From Pedobacter sp. Hv1 (GTDB taxonomy: Bacteria > Bacteroidota > Bacteroidia > Sphingobacteriales > Sphingobacteriaceae): a stretch of DNA of 64,000 nt. Within the stretch, counting starts at the first letter, position 1. Each line of letters opens with the position of its first letter. The position numbers and the translations under genes are program-made. The stretch is from assembly GCF_001412215.1 (NCBI RefSeq), contig NZ_LLWP01000014.1, positions 1 through 64,000 of the forward strand. Direction: 5' to 3'. The notes below the pieces were generated by a model. That model ran no database searches. It saw only the letters and a program-made list of their open reading frames with translations, and was not told where the DNA came from. This document shows positions 16,885 through 26,583 of this stretch, in pieces.

Positions 16885-18420
16885 ATGAAAAAGAAATTAA
16901 AGTATATACTCATACTAACCGCAGTTGTTGGTATTTGGATGGGATGTAAACGTGACAGTGACTTTATTGTAGGAAAGCCTAGTTCTTATATCTCCAATTT
17001 TGATCTTAAAAAGTTGTATAAAAATATTGATCTTCCACTCAATGCAAAACAGATGGGTGGTGCTACTGCTGTTAAGGGAGTTGTAATTTCCGATTTTAGG
17101 TCAGGGAATTCTCCGGCCGGACTACTGATTATTCAGAACAGCAGAATGGCAGGTAGTGGAATAGATTCATTAAGGGGCATGGCACTAAACATTGGTCCAG
17201 AAGCAGCTAAATATATTCCTGGCGATTCTGTTCATGTCACAATTGAAGGGGCTGTGCTGAAAAGAATAAATGGAATTTTACAGATTGCCGGCATATCAGG
17301 TGCATCGGTCAATAAAATGGCATCTGGTAAAACAGTTAAAACGCAAGTTGTAAGCATTGCACAAGTTTTGGCATTACCTTATACTTATGAAAACACATTA
17401 ATCACCATTGGTAATTCTTTAGTAGTTCCCGAACCTATTACGGGAGAAACATTTGCTGGAGATAAGGAAATAACTGATGGTGGTGGCAGTGCTACCATTC
17501 ATACCGAAGCTGCTGCCAGTTTTGCTGCTACTGCTTTATCCATTAGTGGTAATTTTACAGGTATACCTTTTATCACAGGTAATGGAGCAGATAAAAAATT
17601 GAGTGTTTGGATGCGTTCCATTGATGATTTTCGTTTTGCAGTGCTACCTAAGCTCTCTCCGGCAATTATTACAGGTTATTTTGGTGATCCAAACGGGACC
17701 GATGGCAATTATGAGTATATCCAGTTCTTGGCTACCAAAGACATCGACTTCTCTAAAACATCATTTTCGGTAATTACCAATAACAACGCTGGTGCTACCA
17801 CTTTCCCTACCGCAGGTTGGGTAACGGGTGGGGTGAGAAGCTATAAATTTAATCTGACCAGTGGAACAGTTGCTAAGGGAGAGTATTTTTATGTAGGGGG
17901 TGCAGGTAAACGAATTAATGGGTTCCCATCTGGAGCACCTTCAACTGATATCAGTTCTTCAAAATGGATTGCAAGTGTAGATTACACAAAAATAACCGGA
18001 GCAGATGGAATAGGGGCAGTTACCACAAATTTATTGGCAAATAGTGGTAATCTTGCAGGTATCGCCATTTTCGAAGGTGCCAATGTAGGCGTAAACACCT
18101 TGCCATTGGATGTGATCTTCTTTGGTGGTACAGGTGGTAATTTTTACAGTGCTGGCCCACCAGAAATGGGCTATAGAGTGACCAATACAGAGTCTTATAG
18201 TACCAACAATCCATCAACTGGAGCCCCTCAACCATTAATGGGCTCGGGAACAAACAGCTTCCGTTTGGGCTTTGCCAATGCCATTAGCTTTGCCAGTTTA
18301 GGTGGCGAGTACGATGCCACCTCGGGTAGATGGAATGTGAAAAGAATAGTAACTAGTATTACGGTACCACAAGATGCGCCCGTCACGCTCATTGAGGGCG
18401 GGACCAAACTCGTTAACTAG
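16885..18420 (+). CDS. DUF5689 lipoprotein with C-terminal lamin-tail-like domain
   Basis: 511 residues from the ATG at 16885 (a TTG lies one codon earlier). The signal peptide ends in a lipobox GIWMGCKRD (Cys-21). Residues about 60-250 fit DUF5689, with VKGVVISDFRSGN and an OB-fold-like series of strands (GLLIIQNS, GDSVHVTIEGAVLKRING, LQIAGIS). Residues about 257-430 (IITGYFGDPNGTDGNYEYIQFLA) resemble lamin-tail-type surface domains. It is probably an outer-membrane accessory lipoprotein of the SusCD pair; a binding function is inferred from position. A strong terminator follows the stop codon. Confidence 0.8.
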   Translation: MKKKLKYILILTAVVGIWMGCKRDSDFIVGKPSSYISNFDLKKLYKNIDLPLNAKQMGGATAVKGVVISDFRSGNSPAGLLIIQNSRMAGSGIDSLRGMALNIGPEAAKYIPGDSVHVTIEGAVLKRINGILQIAGISGASVNKMASGKTVKTQVVSIAQVLALPYTYENTLITIGNSLVVPEPITGETFAGDKEITDGGGSATIHTEAAASFAATALSISGNFTGIPFITGNGADKKLSVWMRSIDDFRFAVLPKLSPAIITGYFGDPNGTDGNYEYIQFLATKDIDFSKTSFSVITNNNAGATTFPTAGWVTGGVRSYKFNLTSGTVAKGEYFYVGGAGKRINGFPSGAPSTDISSSKWIASVDYTKITGADGIGAVTTNLLANSGNLAGIAIFEGANVGVNTLPLDVIFFGGTGGNFYSAGPPEMGYRVTNTESYSTNNPSTGAPQPLMGSGTNSFRLGFANAISFASLGGEYDATSGRWNVKRIVTSITVPQDAPVTLIEGGTKLVN

Positions 18421-18425
18421 AAATT

Positions 18426-18460
18426 AAAATGCCAATTAGCAATAATTGGCATTTTATTTT
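18426..18460 (+). terminator. Rho-independent terminator of the SusCD operon
   Basis: A 13-bp perfect stem, AAAATGCCAATTA (18426-18438) and TAATTGGCATTTT (18443-18455), with a GCAA loop and a T-rich tail. It lies 6 bp after the DUF5689 stop. Confidence 0.85.
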
Positions 18461-18532
18461 TATATAGCTTGTTATTTTATAAATTACTGTGTTTTTTCAA
18501 TTGAACTTAGTGTAGAAACCTGATTTGAATTC

Positions 18533-20629
18533 TTAAAAGAAAAGTTCATTTTCGCCCAAGTGTTGGCGAATGATCTTGAGCAGCTGTTCACCATATTCAC
18601 TTGTTTTTCCTTCACCCACATTTTTGATCTTCGAAAGTTGTGTCAATGTTCTTGGCAGCTTAGCAGAGATATCAATAATGGCCTGATCGGAAATGATGTG
18701 GTAACCCAATGATTTTTTCAGTTCGGCTGTCTGTTGCCTCCAGTCTATCAGTACTGCATAGAGCGCAGGGTTTTCAATTACAATTTCTACAGCTGCCTGT
18801 TTTTGTTTCCAACTGTCAATTGGTTTGTAAGTGGTCGCTGTATTTCGAATAGCTTGAGATAGCTCCTCCATCGATTTGATAGTTGGAAGCAATTTGAATA
18901 CTTCTATTTTGGCTTCTAGCTGTTCCAATAAGAGGTTCAATGTTGGGAAATAGTCGGTATGGAAAGGAGCCCCTGTTGCCAATAAGTGCAGGGCCATCAC
19001 ATTTTCGTGTAAGTTAATGAGGTTAGGCAAGAAATAACCAGCAGCTTTGGTAAGTCGATCTTTTAAAAGTGCTAATGTAGATTTGCCCTGATTGATTTGT
19101 AATTCCTGACGAATGAAACGTTGCCCAATAGGTTCGATTTTGGTTGTTAAGAGTTGCTGCGATTCCTTGATCTTTTCTTGAAGTGTTGTTACGGTAGGGA
19201 ATAATGTGGTTAACACCAATTTTAAATGGTTCCAAGCAGTATGGATCGGGGCAAAATTAAAACTTTCTATAAGGGATTCCATTTCAATAGCGGCTATTGC
19301 ACTATCAAGCACACTTTGATCTGGAAGCTGGGTTTGTGCTTTTTTCATGAAAGCAGCCACCGATGGATCGGTAATGATGTTTTTAAGGTCAACCTTTTCC
19401 TTCAATATCAGCCCATCGAGTGTACGGCAACGGCTCAATGCCACATAGGTTTGTCCATGGGCAAAAGCGGCACCAACATCAATAACGGCTTTATCAAAGG
19501 TTAGCCCCTGACTTTTGTGTATCGTAATTGCCCAAGCCAGTCTCAATGGAAACTGCATAAAAGAACCTGCACTGGTTTGGGTAACCTTCTGATCAGTTTC
19601 AGAGAGTGCATATTTGGTGTTCTCCCATGTTTCTTGAGTGGCTTCAAAGGTAGAGCCATCGTCTAAGAAGGTTAGCCTAATGGTTTCACCAGCAATGCTA
19701 TCTACCTTGGCCGTTCTGCCATTGTAGAATTGTTTCTTGCCCGAACTGTCGTTTTTGATAAACATTACCATGGCGCCTGCCTTCAGTATCAGTTGTTCCT
19801 CTGTGGGGTAGGCTTCTTTCGGAAATTCACCAGTTACCTTTGCCATAAAACGATGGGTTTCGCCCGGAAGCTGTTCCAATCTTTCCTCATTGATCTTTTT
19901 AACCAAGGGGTTGTGAGTGGTTAAGGTAACATGGTCGCTTAACACCTCATTTTTGGGCTGTATTTGGTAATGTTCGTTAAGCTTGTCTAACAAGGATGTA
20001 CTGATCGATCCATTTCTGATCTCATTCAATATTTCGATAAATGTAGGATCGCTCTGTCTATGCACCTTCGTGAGCTCAAAAGTGAGCAATGGAGATGTTT
20101 TAAAGATGAGGCTGTCAAAGAAATAGGGACCATTGTAGTATTTGCCAAGTAGGTGCCAATCATTTTGGAAAACAGGAGGCAGTTGGTAAAGGTCTCCGAT
20201 CATTAACAGTTGTACCCCACCAAATGCTTGCGAATTTCCCTTAACGAATCGCAATACCCTATCTATATAATCCATCGTATCTGCTCTAACCATACTAATT
20301 TCATCGATAATGAGCAGGTCAAGGCATTTGATAAGTTTTGATTTTTCAGGGCCGAAGCTTTTTCCAGAAAATTCGGTAAAAATATGTTCAGGTGAAGTGG
20401 GTAGAATGGGACCAAAAGGAGCTTGAAAAAAGGAGTGAATGGTTACTCCACCAGCATTAATGGCCGCCACAGCGGTAGGTGCTACCACTGCAAGGTTCTT
20501 TTTGGTGTTGGAGCGGATATAACGTAGAAAAGTGGTCTTTCCGGTTCCCGCTTTTCCGGTCATAAAGATTGGCTTATTGGTCTTTTCGATAAAGTCGACG
20601 ATGAGTTCGTGCAGGGGATCCAGCTTCAT
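18533..20629 (-). CDS. Pif1/RecD-like superfamily 1 DNA helicase with C-terminal HRDC-like domain
   Basis: 698 residues. Walker A is GKAGTGKTT (about 25-33), Walker B is LLIIDEISMV (about 107-116), followed by LMIGDLYQLPPVF and the VHRQ motif. The C-terminal helicase lobe has WAITIHKSQGLTFDKAVIDVG (in two pieces, about 365-390) and YVALSRCR, typical of Pif1-type 5'-3' helicases. Residues about 625-695 (LKKSLGYHIISDQAI, LPRTLTQLSKIKNVGEGK) form an HRDC-like nucleic-acid-binding domain, as in many Bacteroidota Pif1-like proteins. A role in replication or recombination repair is likely. The product lacks any phage or mobile-element context here. Confidence 0.9.
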   Translation of the reverse strand: MKLDPLHELIVDFIEKTNKPIFMTGKAGTGKTTFLRYIRSNTKKNLAVVAPTAVAAINAGGVTIHSFFQAPFGPILPTSPEHIFTEFSGKSFGPEKSKLIKCLDLLIIDEISMVRADTMDYIDRVLRFVKGNSQAFGGVQLLMIGDLYQLPPVFQNDWHLLGKYYNGPYFFDSLIFKTSPLLTFELTKVHRQSDPTFIEILNEIRNGSISTSLLDKLNEHYQIQPKNEVLSDHVTLTTHNPLVKKINEERLEQLPGETHRFMAKVTGEFPKEAYPTEEQLILKAGAMVMFIKNDSSGKKQFYNGRTAKVDSIAGETIRLTFLDDGSTFEATQETWENTKYALSETDQKVTQTSAGSFMQFPLRLAWAITIHKSQGLTFDKAVIDVGAAFAHGQTYVALSRCRTLDGLILKEKVDLKNIITDPSVAAFMKKAQTQLPDQSVLDSAIAAIEMESLIESFNFAPIHTAWNHLKLVLTTLFPTVTTLQEKIKESQQLLTTKIEPIGQRFIRQELQINQGKSTLALLKDRLTKAAGYFLPNLINLHENVMALHLLATGAPFHTDYFPTLNLLLEQLEAKIEVFKLLPTIKSMEELSQAIRNTATTYKPIDSWKQKQAAVEIVIENPALYAVLIDWRQQTAELKKSLGYHIISDQAIIDISAKLPRTLTQLSKIKNVGEGKTSEYGEQLLKIIRQHLGENELFF

Positions 20630-20683
20630 TATAAAATTCTGTAGTTGATTAAGGTAGAATTGGGGTTTTGGTGGCCGATTTTA

Positions 20684-21049
20684 TTAAGACCTTGTAGTTG
20701 CCATTAACGGATTTTGAAGGAAATCTGTAATCCTATTGGCAAGTGCAGTTTGGATCTTAAAATCTATTCTTCTATCGAGATGGTGTTGTGCGGAATTGTA
20801 TTTCTCGATAAAAGTGCCCGTACTGCTATTGAATTTGAGATAACCTTCCAGAAAATAGCGCTCTTCAATATCGCCTGATGAATCCATCGAAGCAAAGTTC
20901 AATGGGGTGATCTGCAGGGTTTCCTTTTCGATCCTGAGCCACTTAAATTTTTCCGAAATATCTGCATCTGAGGCAAGATCGTTACGTTTTACCTCGATAA
21001 TTTGTAGGTAAACGTTTTCTAGAAAGAAGATACAATCGAATTGAGGCAT
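20684..21049 (-). CDS. Hypothetical protein, 121 residues
   Basis: I do not recognise this protein. It starts MPQFDCIFFLENVYLQIIEVKRNDLA and has no signal peptide or membrane segment. The composition is that of a soluble alpha/beta protein with many charged residues (FKWLRIEKETLQI, YFLEGYLKF, HHLDRRIDFKI). It is transcribed in the same direction as, and 54 bp upstream of, the Pif1-like helicase gene, so the two may be co-expressed. Codon use resembles the neighbours. Confidence 0.6.
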   Translation of the reverse strand: MPQFDCIFFLENVYLQIIEVKRNDLASDADISEKFKWLRIEKETLQITPLNFASMDSSGDIEERYFLEGYLKFNSSTGTFIEKYNSAQHHLDRRIDFKIQTALANRITDFLQNPLMATTRS

Positions 21050-21401
21050 GATATAGATTTGTTCGGAATACTAAATTAATGCTTCTTTTGCTGCCAACCG
21101 AAACAATTTTTCCACATATCTCTTCCTTACTCTAATGAGGCCCACTTATAAGGCATTTTCCTTTGTAACTAGTTTGAAAAAAGGGGTTTATAAATTAATG
21201 TTTCAACAAATAAAGCAATAGAATAGGTACTACTTTCATTTCAATAGCAAAAATTAATTTTAAGTTAATTTTAGGAATAATTTTTTTTCGTTATCTTGTA
21301 GTAGTCTATTTGATTTGCAACTGTTACCAGCTAACGGTTTTACTCAGTGTTTATGTTGTTGTTTGAGAGGTTGAGACGATCAAATTTAACCAAACAAGCT
21401 T
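21050..21401. other. Divergent intergenic region before the porin-dicarboxylate-SDH operon
   Basis: 352 bp between divergent genes. It must hold promoters for the porin operon and for the 121-residue protein. It is AT-rich with homopolymer runs (TTTTTTTT near 21283). I could not find an exact TAnnTTTG box or a convincing operator. Confidence 0.45.
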
Positions 21402-22556
21402 ATGATGAAAATAAACGCTCTAATACTTTCATTTTTACTTGTATTTTCTTTGTCGGCAATAGCCCAACAAACAGATATTACAGGTATCGACCGTGATACG
21501 GTGAAGAATTTTTCTGCCTATAAACGGGCAATTAGTTTTGCAGGTCTCTTACAAACCAGGTTTGCTGCTTCATTAAACAACAATGTTGATATCAATGGCA
21601 AACATTTTGATCAAACTTCAACCAGTAAAAATACCAATGCTTTTTTATTAAAAAGAGTGCGATTGCAAGTAAAGGGAACGGTAAACGATCACTTTTCAGC
21701 AAATATCATGTTCAACTTTGCCGAATTCAGCAACAATCCAACCAATAAGGTTTTAGAAAATGCTTATATCAAATACACTTTGAGCAAACATTTCAATGTA
21801 CAGGCTGGCCAGTTTAGGCCATTTTTTGGAATAGAGGATGCCATGCCAGTTGATGTGATCCGTACACTTGATTACTCTAACCAGTATTATGCTTTTGGCG
21901 GTAGTGGATGGCAGAGTTTTCAGATTGGTGTTTCGGTATTTGGCGATGTAACTGCTGAAGGATCAATGCCAATTCGGTATTATGCTGGTGTTTACAATGG
22001 AAACAACAGGAATGTGGCCAACGACAACGACAATGCAAAGAATTTCTACGGCCGTTTGGAAGCAGAACTGGCTAAAAAACTAATCATAGGTATCAATGGG
22101 GCTGTGGGAAGTTTCGGAAATGGCAAAGGCGATGCCTGGGGAGCAGATGTGGTAACCAGTCAGAAATTAGCCAATAGGTGGCAACTTTCTTTAAGTGGAG
22201 AATATAAAAATGGTACCAATTTGGCACTTTTTGATGGTTTTACAGGTAATAAGCCACAATTGTCGGATGTGCGTATGCAAGGTTTTTATGTATTTCCCAT
22301 TCTTCGGTATTACTACAACCTGCCACGTTTAAGGGCTATCGAATTTTCTTCAAGGTATGAATATTTAGATGTGAATTATAAACTGGATAACAATTCAAGA
22401 CAGAACCTCATCCCAAATGTATCGCTCATTTTTGCCGATGATTTTTATGCGACATTACAAACTGGGGTTTCGATTAACTTATATCAAAAAAATGTGCCTT
22501 TAAGCACTACTTACAATAGTAATCTCTACTATCTGCAATTGCAGGTACGTTTTTAA
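21402..22556 (+). CDS. Outer-membrane porin of the OprO/OprP (phosphate-selective porin) family
   Basis: 384 residues with a signal peptide (cleavage after SAIA, about residue 21). LLKRVRLQVKGTVNDHFSANIMFNFAEFS and AYIKYTLSKHFNVQAGQFRPFFGIEDAMP (about residues 75-150) are the family's typical strands, and the chain ends in LQLQVRF, an aromatic C-terminus as expected for a 16-strand barrel. The family name mentions phosphate, but here the next gene, 4 bp away, is a dicarboxylate-type transporter followed by succinate dehydrogenase. I therefore infer an organic-anion (C4-dicarboxylate) porin. Confidence 0.85.
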   Translation: MMKINALILSFLLVFSLSAIAQQTDITGIDRDTVKNFSAYKRAISFAGLLQTRFAASLNNNVDINGKHFDQTSTSKNTNAFLLKRVRLQVKGTVNDHFSANIMFNFAEFSNNPTNKVLENAYIKYTLSKHFNVQAGQFRPFFGIEDAMPVDVIRTLDYSNQYYAFGGSGWQSFQIGVSVFGDVTAEGSMPIRYYAGVYNGNNRNVANDNDNAKNFYGRLEAELAKKLIIGINGAVGSFGNGKGDAWGADVVTSQKLANRWQLSLSGEYKNGTNLALFDGFTGNKPQLSDVRMQGFYVFPILRYYYNLPRLRAIEFSSRYEYLDVNYKLDNNSRQNLIPNVSLIFADDFYATLQTGVSINLYQKNVPLSTTYNSNLYYLQLQVRF

Positions 22557-22560
22557 ATTA

Positions 22561-23997
22561 ATGCTCATGAAAGAAATTAAGCTCAAAGCACTCCTCGCTA
22601 CCACAATTATTGGTCTCATTATCTGGTTTATCCCTGTTCCAGAGGGCGTAAAACCAAATGCCTGGCATTTATTGGCCATTTTTGTGGCAACAATTATTGG
22701 CATCATTGTAAAGGCTGCCCCAATGGGTTCAATGGCCATGATCGGCATTACACTCTGTGCCGCTACACAAGTATTGGCACCCGGCGATCCGGCACAATCC
22801 ATTAAAAATGCATTGAGCGGTTTTGGAAATTCTACCATTTGGTTAATTGGATTGGCCTTTTTTATTGCCCGTGGCTTTATCAAAACAGGTTTGGGTACCA
22901 GATTGGCCTATAGCTTTATCCGTATTTTTGGTAAAAGCTCTTTAGGTTTGGCCTATGGCCTCAATACCGCCGACCTCATTTTAGCACCGGCTATACCTAG
23001 TAATACCGCAAGAGCAGGAGGGGTAATCTTTCCGATCATGAAATCTGTGGCCGTAAATATGGGTTCATCGCCCGAACAGCCAGAAACACACCGTAAAATT
23101 GGCGCTTTTCTTACGCTGAGCAGTTACAATGCAAATATGATTACCTCTGTAATGTTCCTTACAGCAACAGCGAGTAATCCGATGGCACAGAAATTTGCCA
23201 AAGATTTGGGGATCCATATTACCTGGGGCAGTTGGTTCATGGCAGCAGCCATACCGGGTTTGGCCTGTTTTCTGTTGGCGCCTATTTTTCTATATAAATT
23301 CTATGCACCAGAATTGAAAAGAACACCCGATGCCCCCAAATTGGCTGCAGAGAAACTGAAAGAAATGGGACCAATTACCAGACAAGAGTGGTTAATGGTA
23401 GCCACCTTTATCATTTTATTGGTGTTATGGATTTTTGGAAATCTATTTGCCATGGATGCCACTACAGCAGCCTTAATAGGACTTTCTATCTTATTGCTTT
23501 GTGGTGTTTTAACTTGGGACGATGTTAAATCAGAAAAGGGTGCATGGGATACCATTGTATGGTTTTCTTCATTGGTAATGATGGGGTCGTACCTTAATTC
23601 ATTAGGTTTTATTGGCTGGTTTGGCCAATTGATAGGCAAGGAGATGGCTGGGTTAAGCTGGCAATTGGCTTTCCCAATCATTATATTGGTATATTCTTAT
23701 TGTCACTACTTGTTTGCGAGTGCTACCGCACAAGCTGCGGCCATGTACTCGGTATTTTTGGCCGTTGGTATTGCTGTTGGCGTTCCGGGTACCATGCTGG
23801 CTATTTTCTTAGGTGCCTGCGCTACTTTAATGGGTTCATTGACACATTATGGCCATGGCCCCGCACCGATATTTTTTGGGAGTACCTATGTAGATATGAA
23901 AGATTGGTGGAAACAAGGCTTTTTCATTAGCGTCTTGTTCTTGCTGATCTGGTTTGTAATTGGTGGTTTATGGTGGAAAGTAATTGGTTTATGGTAA
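22561..23997 (+). CDS. DASS (SLC13/CitT-type) dicarboxylate transporter
   Basis: 478 residues with about 12-13 membrane segments. The two SNT/SAT substrate signatures of the family are present: LAPAIPSNTARAGGVIFPI (about residue 140) and LFASATAQAAAMYSVF (about 382). The end KDWWKQGFFISVLFLLIWFVIGGLWWKVIGLW (quoted by region, about 447-478) is typical of plant and bacterial 2-oxoglutarate/malate translocators. It imports or exchanges dicarboxylates such as malate, succinate or fumarate. Start at 22561 or, two codons later, at 22567. The 3' end overlaps the cytochrome b subunit gene. Confidence 0.9.
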   Translation: MLMKEIKLKALLATTIIGLIIWFIPVPEGVKPNAWHLLAIFVATIIGIIVKAAPMGSMAMIGITLCAATQVLAPGDPAQSIKNALSGFGNSTIWLIGLAFFIARGFIKTGLGTRLAYSFIRIFGKSSLGLAYGLNTADLILAPAIPSNTARAGGVIFPIMKSVAVNMGSSPEQPETHRKIGAFLTLSSYNANMITSVMFLTATASNPMAQKFAKDLGIHITWGSWFMAAAIPGLACFLLAPIFLYKFYAPELKRTPDAPKLAAEKLKEMGPITRQEWLMVATFIILLVLWIFGNLFAMDATTAALIGLSILLLCGVLTWDDVKSEKGAWDTIVWFSSLVMMGSYLNSLGFIGWFGQLIGKEMAGLSWQLAFPIIILVYSYCHYLFASATAQAAAMYSVFLAVGIAVGVPGTMLAIFLGACATLMGSLTHYGHGPAPIFFGSTYVDMKDWWKQGFFISVLFLLIWFVIGGLWWKVIGLW

Positions 23998-24659
23998 AAA
24001 CGAACGGAACCACACAGCTTTATAAGTTATGGATGGCCTTAACCGGACTTTTTCTGTGCTTTTTTTTGGTGATCCACCTCTTAGGTAACCTTCAACTTTT
24101 TTTGCCAGCAGCACAAGCGAGAGAGCAATTCAACTGGTATTCGCAGCTATTGTCTAACAATATTTTGATCAAGCTCATTTCTTATGTGCTTTATATTTCT
24201 ATCATCGCCCATGTTTGTTACGCCATTGTATTGACATTGAAAAAGAAAAAGGCAAATGGACAAACTTATGCTTATGATCGAAGAGGCGAGGTAAGCCCTT
24301 GGTATAGTCGAAACATGGGTATTTTGGGCACGTTTATTCTCCTTTTCTTGATCATCCACCTCAAAGATTTTTGGTACCAGTATAAGTTTACCACATTACC
24401 TGTAGATAGTAAGGGTCAGAAAGACTTGTATGCCATTGTACTCCAGGCTTACCAAGAGCTTTGGTATGTTGTGGTTTACGAGCTGGGGATTTTAGCATTG
24501 GGTTTTCATTTATTACATGGTTTCTTTAGTGCAGCCAGAACCCTTGGGCTCTATCATCCCAAATATGTGAAACTAATGAAAGTTGTAGGATGGATCTATA
24601 CTTTAGTGATTACATTAGGTTTTATGGCCATGCCAATTTATGTTTATTTAAATAGTTGA
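23991..24659 (+). CDS. sdhC: Succinate dehydrogenase/fumarate reductase cytochrome b subunit (diheme type)
   Basis: I take the ATG at 23991 (222 residues, overlapping the transporter by 7 bp) because an upstream ATG at 23970 adds only MVESNWF. Five membrane helices carry histidines suited to bind two hemes: FFLVIHLLGN, SIIAHVCYAI, LIIHLKDFW and GFHLLHGFFSA. This is the Bacillus/Wolinella one-polypeptide anchor (type B complex II) that passes electrons to or from the quinone pool. It stands directly before the flavoprotein subunit. Confidence 0.9.
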   Translation: MVKTNGTTQLYKLWMALTGLFLCFFLVIHLLGNLQLFLPAAQAREQFNWYSQLLSNNILIKLISYVLYISIIAHVCYAIVLTLKKKKANGQTYAYDRRGEVSPWYSRNMGILGTFILLFLIIHLKDFWYQYKFTTLPVDSKGQKDLYAIVLQAYQELWYVVVYELGILALGFHLLHGFFSAARTLGLYHPKYVKLMKVVGWIYTLVITLGFMAMPIYVYLNS

Positions 24660-24660
24660 G

Positions 24661-26577
24661 ATGAATAGTTTAGATGCGAAAATCCCAGAAGGACCACTTG
24701 AGGATAAATGGTCGAATTTTAAAAAGCATGCCAAATTGGTAAATCCTGCTAACAGAAAGAAACTGGAAATTATTGTGGTGGGTACGGGTTTAGCAGGTGC
24801 ATCTTGTGCGGCTGCACTGGCAGAGCAAGGTTATCAGGTTAAATCATTTTGTTTTCAAGATACACCCCGAAGAGCACATTCAGTTGCTGCCCAAGGTGGG
24901 GTAAATGCTGCAAAAAATTATAAAAATGATGGCGATAGTGTATATAGAATGTTCTATGATACCATTAAAGGTGGCGATTTCCGTTCAAGAGAAGCCAATG
25001 TTTATCGCTTGGCAGAATGTTCTGCTGCACTAATTGACCAAGCTATTGCCCAAGGTGTGCCTTTTGCTCGAGAATATGGAGGCTATTTGAATAACCGATC
25101 GTTTGGTGGGGTACAGGTTTCGAGAACATTTTATGCAAGGGGCCAAACCGGACAACAATTGTTATTGGGTGCCTATCAAGCGCTTATGCGACAAGAAAAT
25201 TTGGGTAAGGTAACCACTTATTCCAGACATGAAATGTTAGAGCTGGTGGTAGTTGATGGTAAAGCAAAGGGCATTATTTCTAGAGACCTAGTGAGTGGTA
25301 AAATTGAACGTCATGCAGCTGCGGCAGTGGTTTTGGCAACAGGTGGTTATGGTAAAATCTACTACCTTTCTACCTTGGCCATGGGCTGTAATGGCTCTGC
25401 AATTTGGAGGGCACATAAAAAAGGTGCACTGATGTCGGGTGTGAGTTGGATCCAATTTCATCCCACCTGTTTGCCCCAATCGGGCGAGAACCAATCTAAA
25501 CTTACACTCATGTCTGAGTCGTTGCGTAATGACGGAAGGATTTGGGTGCCGCTTAAAGCAGGTGATGAAAGAGAGCCAAACCTAATTCCAGAAGCTGAAA
25601 GAGATTATTACCTCGAACGTCGCTATCCTGCATTTGGTAATCTTTCGCCAAGAGATATTTCTTCGCGAGCAGCAAAAGAACGGATAGATGCTGGTTTTGG
25701 AGTTGGTCCAATGAAAAATGCAGTTTATTTAGATTTTTCTAAAGCTTTAGCTGAGCAGGGAAAAGATAAAATCAAAGAAAAATATGGCAATCTCTTTGCC
25801 ATGTACGAGAAGATCAACGGTATTGATGCCTATCAACATCCAATGCTCATTTCGCCAGCGGCCCATTTTACCATGGGCGGTTTATGGATTGACTATCAGA
25901 TGATGACCACCATACCTGGTCTTTTTGCATTGGGTGAAGCCAATTTTTCTGATCATGGAGCCAATAGATTAGGTGCAAATTCCTTACTCCAAGCTTGTGT
26001 AGATGGTTATTTTATTGCACCCTATACCATACCAAATTATTTGGCAGATGAACTGAGTGTGGCAAGTATAAAAATTGAGCATCCTGCATTTGAGGAAGCC
26101 GAAAATAGGGTAAAAGAACAGTTGGAAAAATTGATGAGCAGTAAAGGCAAGTTGTCGGTTGATTATTTTCATAAAACCTTGGGTAAGTTGCTGTATGATA
26201 AATGTGGCTTATCCAGAAATCGTGAAGGTTTGTTAGCCGCTATTGAAGACATTAAAAAGCTAAGAAACCAATTCTATACCGATTTAAAGCTAACTGGCGA
26301 TGAGCAGCTCAACAGTGAGTTGGAGAAAGCCGGAAGGGTAGCAGATTACCTTGAATTGGGCGAACTGATGTGCCACGATGCCCTGCAAAGAGAAGAATCA
26401 TGTGGTGCACATTTTAGGGAGGAATTTCAGACTGCTGATGGCGAGGCGCTACGTAACGACCAAGATTATGCCTTTGTTTCTGGTTGGGAATGGAAAGGAA
26501 GCGACCAAGCACATGTGCTACACAAAGAACCGCTGGTATTTGAAAATGTAAAATTAACCGTTAGAAGTTATAAATAA
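24661..26577 (+). CDS. sdhA: Succinate dehydrogenase/fumarate reductase flavoprotein subunit
   Basis: 638 residues, the usual length for type B complex II. The FAD-binding start is IIVVGTGLAGASCAAALAEQGY. RRAHSVAAQGGVNAAKN holds the flavinylation histidine (His within AHSVAAQGG), and QFHPTCLPQSGE and the HFTMGGLWID segment carry active-site residues. The start lies 1 bp after sdhC. With sdhB it catalyses succinate to fumarate or the reverse. Coupling to a dicarboxylate porin and transporter suggests a role in growth on imported C4 acids. Confidence 0.94.
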   Translation: MNSLDAKIPEGPLEDKWSNFKKHAKLVNPANRKKLEIIVVGTGLAGASCAAALAEQGYQVKSFCFQDTPRRAHSVAAQGGVNAAKNYKNDGDSVYRMFYDTIKGGDFRSREANVYRLAECSAALIDQAIAQGVPFAREYGGYLNNRSFGGVQVSRTFYARGQTGQQLLLGAYQALMRQENLGKVTTYSRHEMLELVVVDGKAKGIISRDLVSGKIERHAAAAVVLATGGYGKIYYLSTLAMGCNGSAIWRAHKKGALMSGVSWIQFHPTCLPQSGENQSKLTLMSESLRNDGRIWVPLKAGDEREPNLIPEAERDYYLERRYPAFGNLSPRDISSRAAKERIDAGFGVGPMKNAVYLDFSKALAEQGKDKIKEKYGNLFAMYEKINGIDAYQHPMLISPAAHFTMGGLWIDYQMMTTIPGLFALGEANFSDHGANRLGANSLLQACVDGYFIAPYTIPNYLADELSVASIKIEHPAFEEAENRVKEQLEKLMSSKGKLSVDYFHKTLGKLLYDKCGLSRNREGLLAAIEDIKKLRNQFYTDLKLTGDEQLNSELEKAGRVADYLELGELMCHDALQREESCGAHFREEFQTADGEALRNDQDYAFVSGWEWKGSDQAHVLHKEPLVFENVKLTVRSYK

Positions 26578-26583
26578 GGGGCT

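Noticed and set aside
21297..21320. GTAGTCTATT shared by the regions upstream of the porin (21301) and of the SAM riboswitch (41621)
   Set aside because: Only ten AT-rich bases are shared, the flanks differ and neither copy is palindromic. This is compatible with chance or with general promoter composition.
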